Counted from the stretch's first letter, positions 1 through 10,719 are shown. The stretch: DNA of 64,000 nucleotides from Oegoconia quadripuncta (GCA_949316235.1 OX438745.1:7631001-7695000), one strand, 5' to 3'. The notes: a model not told the origin generated them from the letters alone. A program made the numbers and translations.

Positions 1-11
1 AATTTTTTTAA

Positions 12-256
12 GCACATACACACAGCACCATCTAGTTCCACACTAAGCAATTAGGCTTGTATTATGGATACCAGAGGGTTGATAAACTACACAAATACAT
101 TTTTGTAAATAAATACAGAAGTAAATGAAAAACATCCATAATTCGGGAACACATGTCTGTATTTATCATACAAACATATGCCCCTAGCGGGATTCGAACC
201 CGCGACCTTTTGGTATAGCAGTCAGAATTTTTAACCACTACACCAAACAGGTCGTC
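12..256 (-). mobile_element. SINE family A, near full-length
   Basis: Short retroposon with a tRNA-like head, read on the minus strand. The head (right end) carries an A-box-like TGGT...GTGGTTA region and a B-box GGTTCGAATCC matching the RNA polymerase III internal promoter; the tail carries GAACTAGATGG and GCTGTGTGTATG. Seven other copies in the window share both ends (8.2, 15.2, 17.6, 22.9, 23.8, 53.7 and 61.7-62.8 kb). It encodes no protein and would depend on LINE machinery to move. Confidence 0.85.
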
Positions 257-299
257 AAAATTATTGCCTATTTATTGTCTACACTATGATTTAATGTGA

Positions 300-405
300 A
301 ATCTTGAAACGTGCAAATGTAAGATATGTTTGTATGAAATCCCTTAGTCGCCTTTCACGACACCTGCGGGAGGAGACGGGTCGGTTCAATTCTTTTTACG
401 TGCCT
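300..405 (+). repeat. LINE-type repeat S, fragment
   Basis: Shares the string TTGAAACGTG and the core TAGTCGCCTTTMACGACACC with 33241-33370 and, on the other strand, 57668-57955. From memory this is a common interspersed piece in lepidopteran genomes, probably a LINE 3' region; exact class uncertain. Confidence 0.5.
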
Positions 406-508
406 GAAATCACTGGCAATATTATTCGCAATTATTTTATTTTACAGGATATTGGCGCATATTGGACGTTGGCTACTGCTACACATATTCTATGAGAACA
501 TTCAACAT

Positions 509-1170
509 ATTCAAAACCAGAAAATTCGGTTTATACTACATGTTATCGAAATTTAAGCCTCTTTTAAAGTATTTTAATTGATTTAACTATTAATAATGTG
601 ACTAAACATTTTAATTAGCTATGTACATGAAACAACAAATTTATAAAATACCTATATGTTATAGAAAAAATACGCCGTCCAACTCGCTTCCGTGAGGCAT
701 AGTACCTAGTACGCTAGCGCTATTGCACCGCTGAATGCATAAGCTCAGCTGCTGAGCAAAGTAGGCACCAGCTCTCACATCTCCAAAGGCGTGGACCAGT
801 CTAACGGATAAATCATTTACAAATTGTTTTGTGTCAGAAGACCAAGGGCCCAATGTCAATGTTTGTGTTTTATTTATATCATTATTGTTAGTTTTAAGTT
901 TTAGTCAAAACGAACCTACCACATTACCATGTTTTGAATTATTACCTACATTAAAAATATATTTAAATTCTAATATTGAATGTTTGTTTATTTGTTTGTT
1001 GATCAATGACAGCGAAACGGATGAACGGATTTGGAAGAAATAAGGTACTTAGGTAGAATTTTATACCGATAAAGCCAGTAGTTCCCGCGTGATAAATAAA
1101 TGAAACAAATCAGTGATAAAGTTATTCCACGCAGGCGAAGCCGCAGGCGGAAAGTTAGTATGTAAATAAA
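509..1170. repeat. Long repeat R, copy 1
   Basis: Matches 4687-5712 over two blocks: 509-600 with 4687-4775 (AGAAAATTCGGTTT, CCTCTTTTAAA) and about 845-1170 with 4780-5712 (CGAAYCTACCACATT, GGATTTGG...GGTA, GGCGAAGCC). The right end, minus strand, is the widespread module beginning GCTTTCCGCC..GGCTTCGCCTG. Copy 1 holds about 230 bases (around 610-840) lacking in copy 2; copy 2 holds MITE I1, lacking here. Confidence 0.6.
659..859 (-). pseudogene. Retroelement-like protein fragment (uncertain)
   Basis: A 66-residue reading frame inside repeat R copy 1. The stretches GPWSSDTKQF, GDVRAGAYFAQQLSL and IQRCNSASVLGT resemble, from memory, the C-terminal end of retroelement polyproteins, but I cannot name the family. 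The start at 859 is only the first ATG and is probably not meaningful. Inferred remnant, not a host gene. Confidence 0.3.
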
Positions 1171-1561
1171 ACTATTTATAAAAGAATAAACCGACTCCAT
1201 TTAGTGAAGTTTCTACGTTTGCTTTGGTAATCAATTCAGTATTGAAGTCGGTTCATTAAATTTTTTTGTGAACATAGATCAACATTACCTTCCCTGAATT
1301 ATAACAAATTTAGAACAGTACTTTCTGAATATTTAGGTGAGCATGGATTTTACTCTGTTTAACATCTCGAATATTATCTGTAATTTCATGTGATGTTTAA
1401 TACTGTATTCTGAAGGTATGTTTGAATTTCGACATCTTCTACTATATAATTAAAGTATTTTGGCTTCTTTATTTTATATAATTTAAATTATGATTAACTT
1501 AACTATTGTTAGTAGTTAATTTATGTCAAACATTAGCACGTTATTGCATGATTATGCATTT
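1171..1561. other. AT-rich stretch, nothing recognised
   Basis: No conserved frame, no repeat shared within the window, and no clear promoter or hairpin. Confidence 0.5.
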
Positions 1562-1844
1562 TAACCGCCTCCGTGGCTCAATGTATACAACATTGGGTTT
1601 ACGATTCGGAAGTCGCGGGTTCGATCCCCAGCGGGGTAGATGTTTAAGTACTCGGTTTGGTTGGTGGTGGGGCATTTTAAATGTCCGCCTGGCTAGCTAC
1701 CACCATCTTATCTAAATCTGCCGCCAAGCAGCAATGTTAATAGCATTGTTGTGTTCCGGTTATCAGAGGTAAGATAGCCAGTCCCCCAAATGTGTTGGGG
1801 TTTCCGGGTCAGTACCAATCCGGTGTGCATAATAAAAAATCAAG
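1562..1844 (+). mobile_element. SINE family B, internally deleted
   Basis: The head begins AACCGCCTCCGTGGCTCAAT and has B-box GGTTCGATCCC; the body has the diagnostic strings GGTTGGTGG, CTAGCTACCACCATC, CTGCCGCCAAGCAGC and GGGGTTTCCGGGTCAGTAC. Here the block from CTTCCACC to GGTCAAG is missing, so the body runs straight into the tail GTGCATAATAAAAAA. tRNA-derived SINE, the most abundant family in the window. Confidence 0.85.
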
Positions 1845-2055
1845 GCATCTTAAATATCTTAATCGTTTAATCTGAAACTTGAGATACACTTTTGTGGGTA
1901 CAGTTGGCACCATTGTAATTAAAACTGGATTTCCGCCGCAGGAGTTTTATCGAGATAAAAATATAACCCGTTATGCATAAAAAAATTAAAAAAAAATGAT
2001 GACAGAATCTGAAGGGACTATTTGTGATTGACTGACACCGTGTTGTTTATTATAG

Positions 2056-2116
2056 ACTTCAATCTCATGTTTTGGCAAATAAATATTCATTTCATTTTCA
2101 CCACCACCACCACCAT
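2056..2116 (+). repeat. LINE 3' tail plus (CAC)n run
   Basis: GGCAAATAAATATTCATTTC resembles the AATAAA-containing 3' ends of LINEs elsewhere in the window and is followed by a short CACCACCACC run at about 2100-2115. Confidence 0.4.
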
Positions 2117-2203
2117 TTAAATCACCAAAATATATGAAGTAGTTTCTGAGAAATACTTATCCCATATTTCACAGAAAATAGCCGGAACGTAAACCATACT
2201 ATC

Positions 2204-2275
2204 AAAATGCTCTACCACCAACTGAATTGAGCGGCATTAATCCTGCTCGGAATCGAACCCGCGACCTCCCGCTTT
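2204..2275 (-). mobile_element. SINE family B, head fragment
   Basis: Contains CTACCACCAAC and ATCGAACCCGCGACCTCC, the reverse complement of the family-B head and B-box; the rest of the element is gone. Confidence 0.55.
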
Positions 2276-2869
2276 TTAAACTTTAAGTTGTTTAGATTAA
2301 GTTTTTGGCGGATGTACTAAACATTTGAGTCGAACAATAAAACAAATAGTGAATAACATTGTTGCGACCGTAAAGACAGCCACCTCTTGTTTCCGTAAAA
2401 TATTTTCCTTTTACGAGTCCGCTCGAAGGCAACCTTTGTTGCCACTTTGTTAATGTTGCAGAATTCACGACGTGAACGTTGTTTTGCTTTGTAATAAGAG
2501 TCTGTCCACACGGGCGGGCGTCGACGCTGATGCAGAAACCTTATGTTACGGCGCTAACGCCTGCCAATTTGATAAGGCAATTATTCAAGCATCCAACTAC
2601 CTTACCTACACATTACTTTTCTACTGATCTTTGCGCAAGCCACACGTAATTTTTATATTCAACTTTTTTTGGTTATTAAACCGTTTCAAATCTTAGAAAA
2701 GTCGAGTTTTATTTAAAGTAAGATTCCAAATGTCCGCTGAGACACCTTATTTGTATAAAGACGCTTATAACCATTGTGACGGTACTGCTGTCGCTGAGGT
2801 AACCACCTCGGATCTGTTGACGCTGCAAAACGGCATTTGTGGTAAGCCACGGTAGGTACAAGAACCATA
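2276..2869. other. Unassigned stretch
   Basis: No reading frame or window-internal repeat recognised. A modestly GC-richer segment around 2500-2570 and 2770-2870 has no features I can name. Confidence 0.5.
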
Positions 2870-3309
2870 CAGGGTGCCGATCGCGCTAAGTCTGAACGTT
2901 ATTACCATAGCTAAACCATAACCAAAAACGTTACGTTAAGCACATTTCGTATCGCGCTAATCATACGAACGGAAATTAAATTAGTTTTTTTTAATACTAG
3001 TTGTTAGTTCTAAACATTTTCCGTTTGATTTTGCTTTGGTAACGTCAACGATATAATCGTTCACAAAAAATAACGCAATACCATATTTTTACCATAGCAG
3101 ATAGATAAGCATTTATTTGCATCCATGTACACACACATACCAAATTTTACATATGAAAAATACAACTAAAACAATAAAACACAAGTACAGAAACAACAAA
3201 TATTCATATATACATATATATGAATATATAACATCAGCTAAAGGTAAACCAAAACCAAAAACGTTCCGTTCGAACGGTACAACCGTTTAAAAAGCGCGAT
3301 TTGTCCCCA
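2870..3309 (-). mobile_element. MITE family K, copy 1 (with LINE tail inside)
   Basis: Inverted relative to the copy at 17.9 kb. Both copies have inner terminal repeats ATCGCGCT...AGCGCGAT, strings like CCAAAACCAAAAACGTT, and an internal 12-bp palindrome CCGTTCGAACGG (here 3266-3277). The left end may extend to a CAGGG terminus. About 3098-3231 is absent from the other copy and is a foreign insertion. A non-autonomous DNA transposon is inferred; there is no coding capacity. Confidence 0.7.
3098..3231 (-). mobile_element. LINE 3' end inserted in MITE K1
   Basis: Read on the minus strand it ends GCAAATAAATGCTTATCTAT, the polyadenylation-signal-plus-short-repeat tail typical of lepidopteran LINE 3' ends. 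Its absence from the sister MITE copy shows it arrived after K1. Confidence 0.6.
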
Positions 3310-3555
3310 GTGCTTATACCAAAGCACATAAAAGAGAAAACACATATGTGAGAAAGAAAATTTTTATTTTAACCGCTGAGCCACCTAGGCTTTCAGACTA
3401 TATAAACTTACTTAAATATACATACATAGGTATCACGAGCTTACCTGTCGTAGTATCCAATTATTTGGATTCGATTACTAATAACTTGCAGATTAACTCG
3501 CTTGTTCGCTAAATTTGGTATCACGAATGTATCAGAAGTAAAGATAATAATCCAT

Positions 3556-3729
3556 TTTTCGGACACTTACACCAATCAACTAGTCCCAAATTAAGTAAAG
3601 CTTGTACTATGGATACTAGATAACGGATGAACATACATAAATATCTATATAAACATCCACGACTCGGGAATAAATGTTCTATCACACAAACATTTACTCC
3701 TCGCGGGATTCGATACTATCCACTACACC
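3556..3729 (-). mobile_element. SINE family C, decayed copy
   Basis: Contains CGGACACTTACACCAATCA, CTAGTCCCAAA and AAGCTTGTACTATGGATACT, the reverse complement of the family-C tail, then CGCGGGATTCGA and TATCCACTACACC from the head. The head-end B-box region is damaged. Confidence 0.75.
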
Positions 3730-4686
3730 TTTAATGCATAGACGTTTATCATAATTTATTACTAGAGCGTCTACGTGGTCATAACTTATCGAAAATTAAA
3801 TTGCAATTTTTCAGCGATGTAACGCAAAAATGTTTATGGGGTACAGCTGTAGGAAACTTTAATGATTGGCAGCGATCGCGTCTGTAAAAATGGTGCCATG
3901 TGGAGTAAACCTAATAAATTGATTCCGCAAGCGTTCCGTTTTATCAAGTCGGCTAGCACAATAAAAAATTGGGTTGGTTTCTAATTATTTTGGCAAAACT
4001 TTATCGCCCATGGACCGTTTGATGGATAGTGTAATTACTGTGGAGTCAACAAAAACTTCCTAGAGGAAGCTTCCTCACCACCCAGTAATTGTGTTCTTTA
4101 GCATCCATTAAACAAATTAATTCTCTTAACTGCCTTTCTTGCACACTAATCGTCCCTCCTGGCTTTACGTGTGTTTGGATCGAGAGCCGAAAATCACAGC
4201 TAAAATAATTAGGTCCTATTTATAAAAATAACAGTAAATTGTGATATAATAAAGATTCAAAATATCTGATTTCAACAATAGTAAAATATGTTAAAACTTA
4301 GGGTGTTCAAGGGACAATATTGTCCCAGGTTTTTTTTAATAATAGATTATCAATCTCTGGAAACCGGCGAATTGAACTATAATGGTGTTTTTTTTTTCAT
4401 TTTTTTTATTACTAACAAACAGAGTTACAATAAGTGTTACTTATAGACTAATTTCCTAAATAATGTGGTTAATTGTAACACCAGCACCATTACTAAATTA
4501 TTATATATATTCAGGTACGGTGCTGTTGCGGAGGAAGATCCTGAAGGTATGTGAAAGGTACTCAAGTATTATACTTTATTGTATTTTATACGTGGCCTTT
4601 TTATTGCACAAGAAATACAAACAGATTACAGTCAGAAAATATTTGAATGAAATTCGGTATACAGGTATAACATACCCTGGATTAAA
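3730..4686. other. Unassigned AT-rich stretch
   Basis: No repeat family or coding frame recognised. It has poly(T) runs near 4330 and 4388 and a small palindrome CTTCCTAGAGGAAG near 4050. The open frame at 4463-4726 is AT-rich with no recognisable domain and overlaps repeat R. Confidence 0.45.
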
Positions 4687-5712
4687 ACAGTCAAAACTAG
4701 AAAATTCGGTTTTACATGTTAACTAAATTGAAACCTCTTTTAAAATATTTTAATTGATTAAATTAATACGATGTTTCATTTATATCATTATCTAAGTTAG
4801 TGTTCAGTTTTAGTCAAACGAATCTACCACATTGTCATGTTTTGCATTATTCTCTACATTAAAGTCTATCTAACTTCTAACTAATATTGAGTATGTTGGG
4901 AAGGCGGGCGTTACTAGCGACCGGGACGTCGCCAGACATCTCGTGGTATAGGGTTGCTCATGCAATTGCGAAGGTACTATAGATGAATATGATATCGGAA
5001 CATGACAACGGTCCGCCACTGATAAAACAAAGGCCCGATTACCTTTAACTCTGTGAGGAGACAATTACAGACCACTTACCCGCACACAAATAATGATCAT
5101 GAAACCTGAGATGCTTACCGGTGAAAGGTAAACAATTGCTCGGCCCCTCATGCCATCCAATGGCCCTTGCGTGCAATCTGTGAGATTCAGCCGGTTTAGT
5201 CTATAATCCCTCCTGCTCAAATTCCATGACCAGCTTCTTATCAAGTAACGACTCACCGAATCCTTCTACTCGACGGAGATAATAAGTAATCAAACACACC
5301 CACGCTCGCTGATGTGCTAAGTATTGGTCCATCTCCTTCGACGGCTGGTAGTATTATGAATGCCCAGTATCGATGTGCAGACCAGAGTCACCGCGTCACT
5401 TCTGGCGATACCAGCTCCACCTGCTTCACTTCCCGTAGCAAACCGCGTACTATGATAGTCATGCTATGGTCCCTATTATAATTTCTGTCGCTAATCTATC
5501 GCTATCTCCTCAAGTATTTACTTGTTTGTTGTTCAATAACGGTGATCGGATTTGGACGAAATTAGGTATATAGGTAGAGCATACCCGGATTAAAACATAG
5601 GTAAATTTTTATCCCGATAAAGTGAGTAGTCCCTGCGGTATAAACAAATTAAACATTTTCGCGATTTAGCTATTATAGACAGGCGAAGCCACGGGCGAAA
5701 AACTAGTTTAAT
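4687..5712. repeat. Long repeat R, copy 2 (split by MITE I)
   Basis: Second copy of the repeat at 509-1170. The match stops at about 4890, MITE I1 fills 4893-5509, and the match resumes at about 5510 with TACTTGTTTGTTGTTCAATAA and continues to the GGCGAAGCCACGGGCG module. Because copy 1 is uninterrupted here, the MITE inserted after the duplication of R. Confidence 0.6.
4893..5509 (-). mobile_element. MITE family I, copy 1
   Basis: About 617 bp, inverse orientation to the copies at 28.4 and 36.9 kb. Shared strings (minus strand) include GATAGCGATAGATTAGCG, ACGCGGTTTGCT, GGTGAGTCGTTA, AGAAGCTGGTCATGG and GTTTCATGATCAT. The terminal TGTCGG repeats seen at 28.4 kb are decayed here. No transposase frame: non-autonomous. 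Confidence 0.7.
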
Positions 5713-6025
5713 ATATAAAATCATGCCATAACGTCACAGTTTTTGTTCGTATTATTTCTCATCAAAATTGGAGCCGTACGAAAATTCGAACAATAAAATA
5801 ACCAATTTGACGTTCAATAAACAAAATTGCTGAGCAAAGGTACTAACGAATCGAGAATTTGAACAGAGAAATCAAAGCTTGCTCTTTGATTGGAAGGCAT
5901 TATTACAGGAATGCTCACGAGCACAAAGGGATATGTTCATTTTAATCAAACCTACAAGAGGGAGAGAATTCATACTGTGTTTTGTTTTATACTTCAATTC
6001 TATGGGGCGTCTCATCAATGTAATA
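5713..6025. other. Unassigned stretch
   Basis: AT-rich; no repeat shared with the rest of the window and no convincing frame (5879-6061 is open but has no recognisable domain). Confidence 0.4.
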
Positions 6026-6293
6026 TACAGGTTGACTTTGAAATCGTGTAATTCCCATTAACTGGTGACTCGACTCCTGATAACGAACAACTTTCCATTA
6101 GGAACCATAGCCAAATTTACCCGAAAATTGTTGTATTTCCCATACTAAAGGTAATTTTAGAATGGTTTACTTTATATGGGTTATCGAAGATTTTTTGGTC
6201 GAATCCGACTATAGTTCCTTGGAGAAAGTTGTTCGTAATCAGGAGTGGAGTCACCAGTAAACAGGAATTACATTAATTAAATTTCACCCTGTA
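6026..6293 (+). mobile_element. MITE family H, copy 1 (both ends)
   Basis: Begins TACAGGTTGA and ends CACCCTGTA. The two ~45-base ends are inverted copies (GTAATTCCCATTAACTGGTG against CACCAGTAAACAGGAATTAC). Internal blocks GAACCATAG and GGTTCCTTGG also mirror each other, so the whole element can fold back. Flanked by TA. Confidence 0.75.
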
Positions 6294-6521
6294 TTAGTCA
6301 AAGCACAGAATAACTAATTCACTGTCAAAGTAAACACATATTCTTAGTAATTAGTTTTTATACAAACTATTAATCGACTGCATGTGAACAATTATGCGAC
6401 TTTTTCAGTGCTTTAGTAATAAAAGTTAAAGCTGGTGAGTTTGGTTAAGTTAAGTGACGATTATTTCTAATTTTTTTTAAAGAGAAAGTAAAAATGACTA
6501 ATTAATTCCAGCAATCTATAA

Positions 6522-7148
6522 TACAGGGTGAAATTTAATTAGTATTAGGAATCATCATCAGCCCGTAAACATCCCACTGCAGGGATATAGGTTTTCCCTC
6601 GTATATGAGGGAGTATGTGTCAGACTCCACCACGTTGGCCCAATGCGGGTTGAGGACTTCACATGCCTTTGAATTTTTATTTTTCAGGCATGCAGGTTTC
6701 CTCACGATGTTTTCCTTCACCGTTTAAGAGCAGTTGGATAAATGCACATAAGTAATTAAATTAAATTTAAAAATTCGATTCCAAGGCAAGCGATGTACCA
6801 ACATCGCCTGCCTTGGAATCGAACCCGGACCTCCTAAAGTGGGAGACCGCGTTGTAACCGCTGAGTTTTGTCAGCTGAGCTGACATTAATCAAGAATGAC
6901 ACTAATTAAATAGTGAAAAGTTGTTCGTAATCCGGAGTGGAGTCACCAACCGAAAATTGTTGGATTTCCATACTAAAGGTGGTTTTACAATGGCTTACTT
7001 TGCATACAAAGCCGAATTCGATCAAAAATTTTTCGAAAATCTATTGGTAATCGATTTTTTTGTCTATGTTTCCTCGGGGAAAGTTGATCGTAAACAGGAG
7101 TGATGTCACCAGTTAATGGGAACTACACGAATTCAAATTCACCCTGTA
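6522..7148 (+). mobile_element. MITE family H, copy 2 (split by SINE E)
   Basis: Left end TACAGGGTGAAATTTAATTA at 6522, right end TTCACCCTGTA at 7148, with the internal H blocks GGAGTGGAGTCACCA and AATTCGATCAAAAA from about 6900. Roughly 6550-6895 is SINE E. Removing that leaves an H element of normal length (about 280 bp). Confidence 0.75.
6550..6895 (-). mobile_element. SINE family E inserted in MITE H2
   Basis: The right end is tRNA-like on the minus strand (CTCAGCGGTTACAACGCGG, then GGTTCGATTCC). The body carries CATGCCTGAAAAATAAA and GCGGGTTGAGG; the left end carries CCCTGCAGTGGGATGTTTACG and TGATGATG. Sister copies lie at 12.9, 24.6 and 47.2 kb. Confidence 0.75.
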
Positions 7149-7387
7149 TATCGCAGAGCAAAAAAAAATCTACATTGAAGATTGATTAATATTGTAGGTA
7201 TTTCCCAGATAGGTACTAATTTTATGTGATCGTGAATTAATATTTACTTTGTTTATGTTCAGTTGTCCACGCGGATGTAATCGCGGGCAATACCAAGTAA
7301 CTTATAAATTGAAACTATTTAATTTACAGCAATTACACCCTACCTGGTTCTTCAGTAAAACGTGTATGGAATCCGATTGCATATAAT
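7149..7387. other. Unassigned stretch
   Basis: Nothing recognised between MITE H2 and MITE M1. Confidence 0.4.
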
Positions 7388-7808
7388 ATTGGGTCTTTAC
7401 CTATGAAATTGGAGTTTTTTTCTTCGTTAATCATATGTAACAATTCCTGTGATTTTCAAAGCTATATCCAAATTTGTTTTTTTTTTGGAAAATGTAATAT
7501 AATTTCAAGGTTTCACATGAAATATTTTTTAATTTCTGGGCTAAATCACATAATAAAAAAATTTGAACAGAGCTCTTTTCATGTGCTTCCCATAATCATT
7601 TCTTAGATTCGCTGAAACTGTTATAAAGCGGTTGCTTTAAAAATTAACGCTGCCTATACTTAACTTAATGTTATCCGATAATACACACAAAGTTTAGCTA
7701 AATTTGGATTTGCCGTTCTCAAAAAAAAATCAAAAATGTTTGTATGGAGAAAACAGTCTTAAAGAAATTCTTCATACAAAACGCCAATTTCATAGGTAAG
7801 GACCTAAT
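7388..7808 (+). mobile_element. MITE family M, copy 1
   Basis: 421 bp with terminal inverted repeats ATTGGGTCTTTACCTATGAA and TTCATAGGTAAGGACCTAAT. Internally near-identical, same orientation, to 54281-54712 (shared TTCTTAGATTCGCTGAAAC and CACACAAAGTTTAGCTAAAT). AT-rich and non-coding, so a non-autonomous DNA transposon is inferred. Confidence 0.8.
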
Positions 7809-7969
7809 AATAAAATATTAAGCACTAATTTGAAAGAATGAATGAATGTATTATTTATTTGTCATCGAATTTGGTACATAATATTTTTAAGAATTGAAAT
7901 ACCTCAAGTTCTACCACAGTGTGGTCTGCAAATACTTAAATAATGATTTAATTAGTTTCAAAGGCAATC

Positions 7970-8190
7970 ATTGGTAAATTAATTAAGGCACAAGACCGAC
8001 GGCCGTTGGGGCGGAAAGGTTTTCGAGTGGCGACCACGCACCGGAAGACGCAGCGTTCCCTCGAGTCCTTCACGAGGTAGACCGACGATTTGGTAAAGAT
8101 GCATGATACCGCTGGATGCAGGCAGCACAGGACCGATCGTTGTGGAGATCTTTGGGGGAGGCCTTTGTACAGCAGTGGACGCTGATGATT
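7970..8190 (+). pseudogene. RTE-like LINE, ORF2 C-terminus fragment
   Basis: Plus-strand translation gives WMQAAQDRSLWRSLGEAFVQ, the C-terminal end of RTE-like reverse-transcriptase proteins of Lepidoptera; the upstream part is frame-shifted and has a stop. The same block recurs at 21.0, 24.2, 34.4, 52.1 and 61.0 kb. Dead fragment. Confidence 0.7.
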
Positions 8191-8226
8191 TTCAAAAAAC
8201 AATTGTTACGTAGAAATACCTTTTCT

Positions 8227-8524
8227 GACGACCTGTTTTGTGTAGTGGTTAGTACTATTACCTATTCTGTGGTAGTGGTTAGAAACTCTGACCACTATAC
8301 CAAATGGTCGCGGGTTCGAATTCCGCTAGGGGCATATGTATGTGTGGTGAATACGGACATGTGTACCCGAGTTATGGATGTTTTCATTTATAATAAGTAT
8401 TTATTTACAAAAAAAAATGTATTTATGTAGTATATCAACCATCTGGTATCCACAACACAAGCCTATAGTTGCTTGCTGTTGAACTAGATGGCGCTGTGTC
8501 TATGTCCAAGGATATTTATTTATT
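8227..8524 (+). mobile_element. SINE family A with duplicated A-box region
   Basis: Head to tail copy of family A. The A-box block GTAGTGGTTAG occurs twice, about 30 bases apart (8242 and 8272), before the B-box GGTTCGAATTCC. The tail GAACTAGATGGCGCTGTG is well conserved. Confidence 0.85.
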
Positions 8525-8654
8525 TACTAAAAAAAAAAATACTTACAAAATGTAACGATTACGATGTATTTGTAATGTATTTCGGGTGTATGTAGGTATA
8601 TATTTATGTGGGCCTTCTTCTTCCCGTCCACTTTTCCTACAATAATGTTCTTGA

Positions 8655-8890
8655 TAAAGTTGTGGTGTCGTAAGTGTGGAAAGGACTCCGTCGACAATAG
8701 CATAGGTCTTTAATATAAGAGAGAATATGTATGTAGATTTCTATGGAACCGCTTGACCGATTTTGAAGTGAAAGGTGTTCTTAGATTTGTCTTGGCGCCC
8801 AGATTTGTTTTAGGATTTTATAGTTAAACATCTAGAATGGCTACCGTAAAATACAAAATACTGTCAGGTTTCTGGTTTTTAAATATTTAA
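8655..8890 (+). repeat. RTE-like LINE 3' end plus linked module
   Basis: GTGTGGAAAGGACTCCGTCGACAATAGC matches the 3' end of the RTE-like group at 29262; family 3' ends elsewhere translate as PPTRALKF. It is followed by a module (TTTTGAAGTGAAAGG, AAATACTGTCAGG) that matches 44560-44730. Confidence 0.5.
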
Positions 8891-8899
8891 GAGCGTTTC

Positions 8900-10036
8900 T
8901 TCCGTACAGTGAGGGTTATTTTCCAGAATTCACGATTACAAAAAAGGTGGCCGTTTTTATTAATAATTTGAAATTCTCGAAAATAACAGTAATTATAGCT
9001 ATTTTTGTATTATTTATAATTGGCTTTTAGGCTGCGCTTGAGTGCAGGTCAGAGCTTTTTTTATTTATTCAGTATTTAACAAGAAATCTAGATTTATCCA
9101 ATGAAGGCGCTACTGGACGGTATAAGCCCTCTTAATTCCTGACTTAATGGAACTACAGTGGGTGCTTGCTGTTAGTGGTAGTTAGTATAAATGTAGAGTA
9201 AAATAGTATCCAATTAAAGTATAATACCTACCTTTTTATTTCAATAGCGAACATCTTTCATATTTGTATGTTAGAGCAGAGACTGTTCATCAACTTCAGA
9301 TATAACTGCATATGAAAGAATAGTCAACATGACAGCTTAATTTATAGAAAGCCAAATATTATGTTGTCAAGAGCACGGGTATATTAAAACTATTCATTTC
9401 TATTTGTTGTGCAGCAGTGGTGCCCAAAGTGAGTGATTGATTGCAGCCCCATATAGAAGCTGACAAGAAAAACTATTTGAAAATTTCCTATCTTAAAAGA
9501 GACAGAACGACTGACAATGCTGCAAACTGCATTCTGTCCATCAATCTGAACAACTTTTCTTTAGAATTATTTACAAAACCCCAGTCAATTGCGAGTTGGG
9601 CCTCGGTTACATACTTCCTTACTATCAGTATCTTTTCGCAAGTAAAAAAAAAATATCCGAAATAAGTCGATAACTTTCCTTCAATGTGCACCTTAGTTTC
9701 AATGTGCGCAAGATTTTTCAGAATCTCTTAGCGAAATTTTTGAAGTCGACAGACAAAAATTTTGGAGCGTTTTGTTTCTTGTTTTGTGGTACGCATCCGC
9801 TACAGTTTTTCACTACATAGATGAAATGCTTTATCTCATGCTTTTTGACTTACCAGTTTCCTCAAATTCATCTTTAAAGGGACGTCTGTTTTTGAGGCGC
9901 TGCTTTCTGTAATTGTACTGAATTTGAAGTTTACTAGTCAAATAGGTTCTGACAAAACAATGACAAATACCGAGGTATTGGTAAGTATTCAGTTTTGTCT
10001 AAATACTATACTAGTAATTATAGCAATCCCAAGTAA
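8900..10036. other. Unassigned AT-rich stretch
   Basis: No window-internal repeats found. Overlapping open frames on both strands at 9441-9691 have no recognisable domain and I do not call a gene. Confidence 0.45.
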
Positions 10037-10290
10037 TATTGTAAATGCAAAAGTTTATGTATGTATGTGTGTGTATGTATGTTTCTTACCTCTTTACACC
10101 TAAACGGCTGAAAGATTTGGTTGAAATTTGGCTAGTAGACAGATTAGAACCTGGAATAATATTTAGGCTACTTTTATCCCGAAAAAGTGACTGATCACTG
10201 TAGGAGAGGCATTATTAATGGGATTGCTTTTGAGTCACAGAATAGAGAGTATTTGGTAGTAGAACGAATTATAGGCGGACGAAGTCTAAG
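10037..10290 (-). repeat. Widespread insect repeat module (W3)
   Basis: Read on the minus strand it carries CCAAATTTCAACCAAATC, the phrase for 'AGCCGTTTAGGTGTAAAGAGG' and CAAACATACATACAC. The same module is at 15266-15470, 53513-53700 (minus) and, in a diverged form, 5520-5712, 985-1170 and 45850-46090. It is a common lepidopteran 3'-terminal module, either RTE-like or Helitron-like; I cannot decide which. Confidence 0.5.
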
Positions 10291-10547
10291 ATAACAACAG
10301 AACAGAACTATAAGATGATTAACTTTTTCATTGCTTGAGTACATACAGTTACTGCACACGGGCCTTTTTAAAGTGGGTGAAGATTACACTAGTTTGGGAA
10401 TCACTGTGGTATATTGAAAAAGGATTGTTTTCAGTAGTCGAATTGAAATGGTTTTTAATAAACAAATAACTTAGGCACTCTTATGAGACCGTACATATGT
10501 TATCTAAGGAATGTTATATTAGATAGGTATTTTAGATTGTTGATATT

Positions 10548-10625
10548 TTAAGGTTCCATAGCTAAAGGCAAACTATGGAACTCTGAAACTCCATTTGTCC
10601 GTTTGTCTGCACATCAAAGCCATTT
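10548..10625 (-). repeat. Repeat T fragment
   Basis: Contains GGTTCCATA...CCGTTTGTCTG, a diverged copy of a repeat also at 15935-16030 and 63064-63170 (core AAAACGGAACC...CTGTCTGTC). Confidence 0.35.
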
Positions 10626-10719
10626 TACTCATATGTGCTCTTTATAGCACAAGAAATACAAACAGATTACAGCCAGAAATATACGTACAAAAGTCAGCTT
10701 ATCTCTAAAGATACCTCTT

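Noticed and set aside
181..256. tRNA-like A-box/B-box in SINE heads, considered as tRNA genes
   Set aside because: Same heads recur in many copies attached to fixed SINE bodies and do not form a full cloverleaf, so they are SINE promoters.
4050..4066. CTTCCTAGAGGAAG palindrome
   Set aside because: Too short to be significant in 64 kb of sequence.
9441..9691. Overlapping open frames on both strands
   Set aside because: No recognisable domain on either strand, AT-rich, and no supporting splice or promoter signal.
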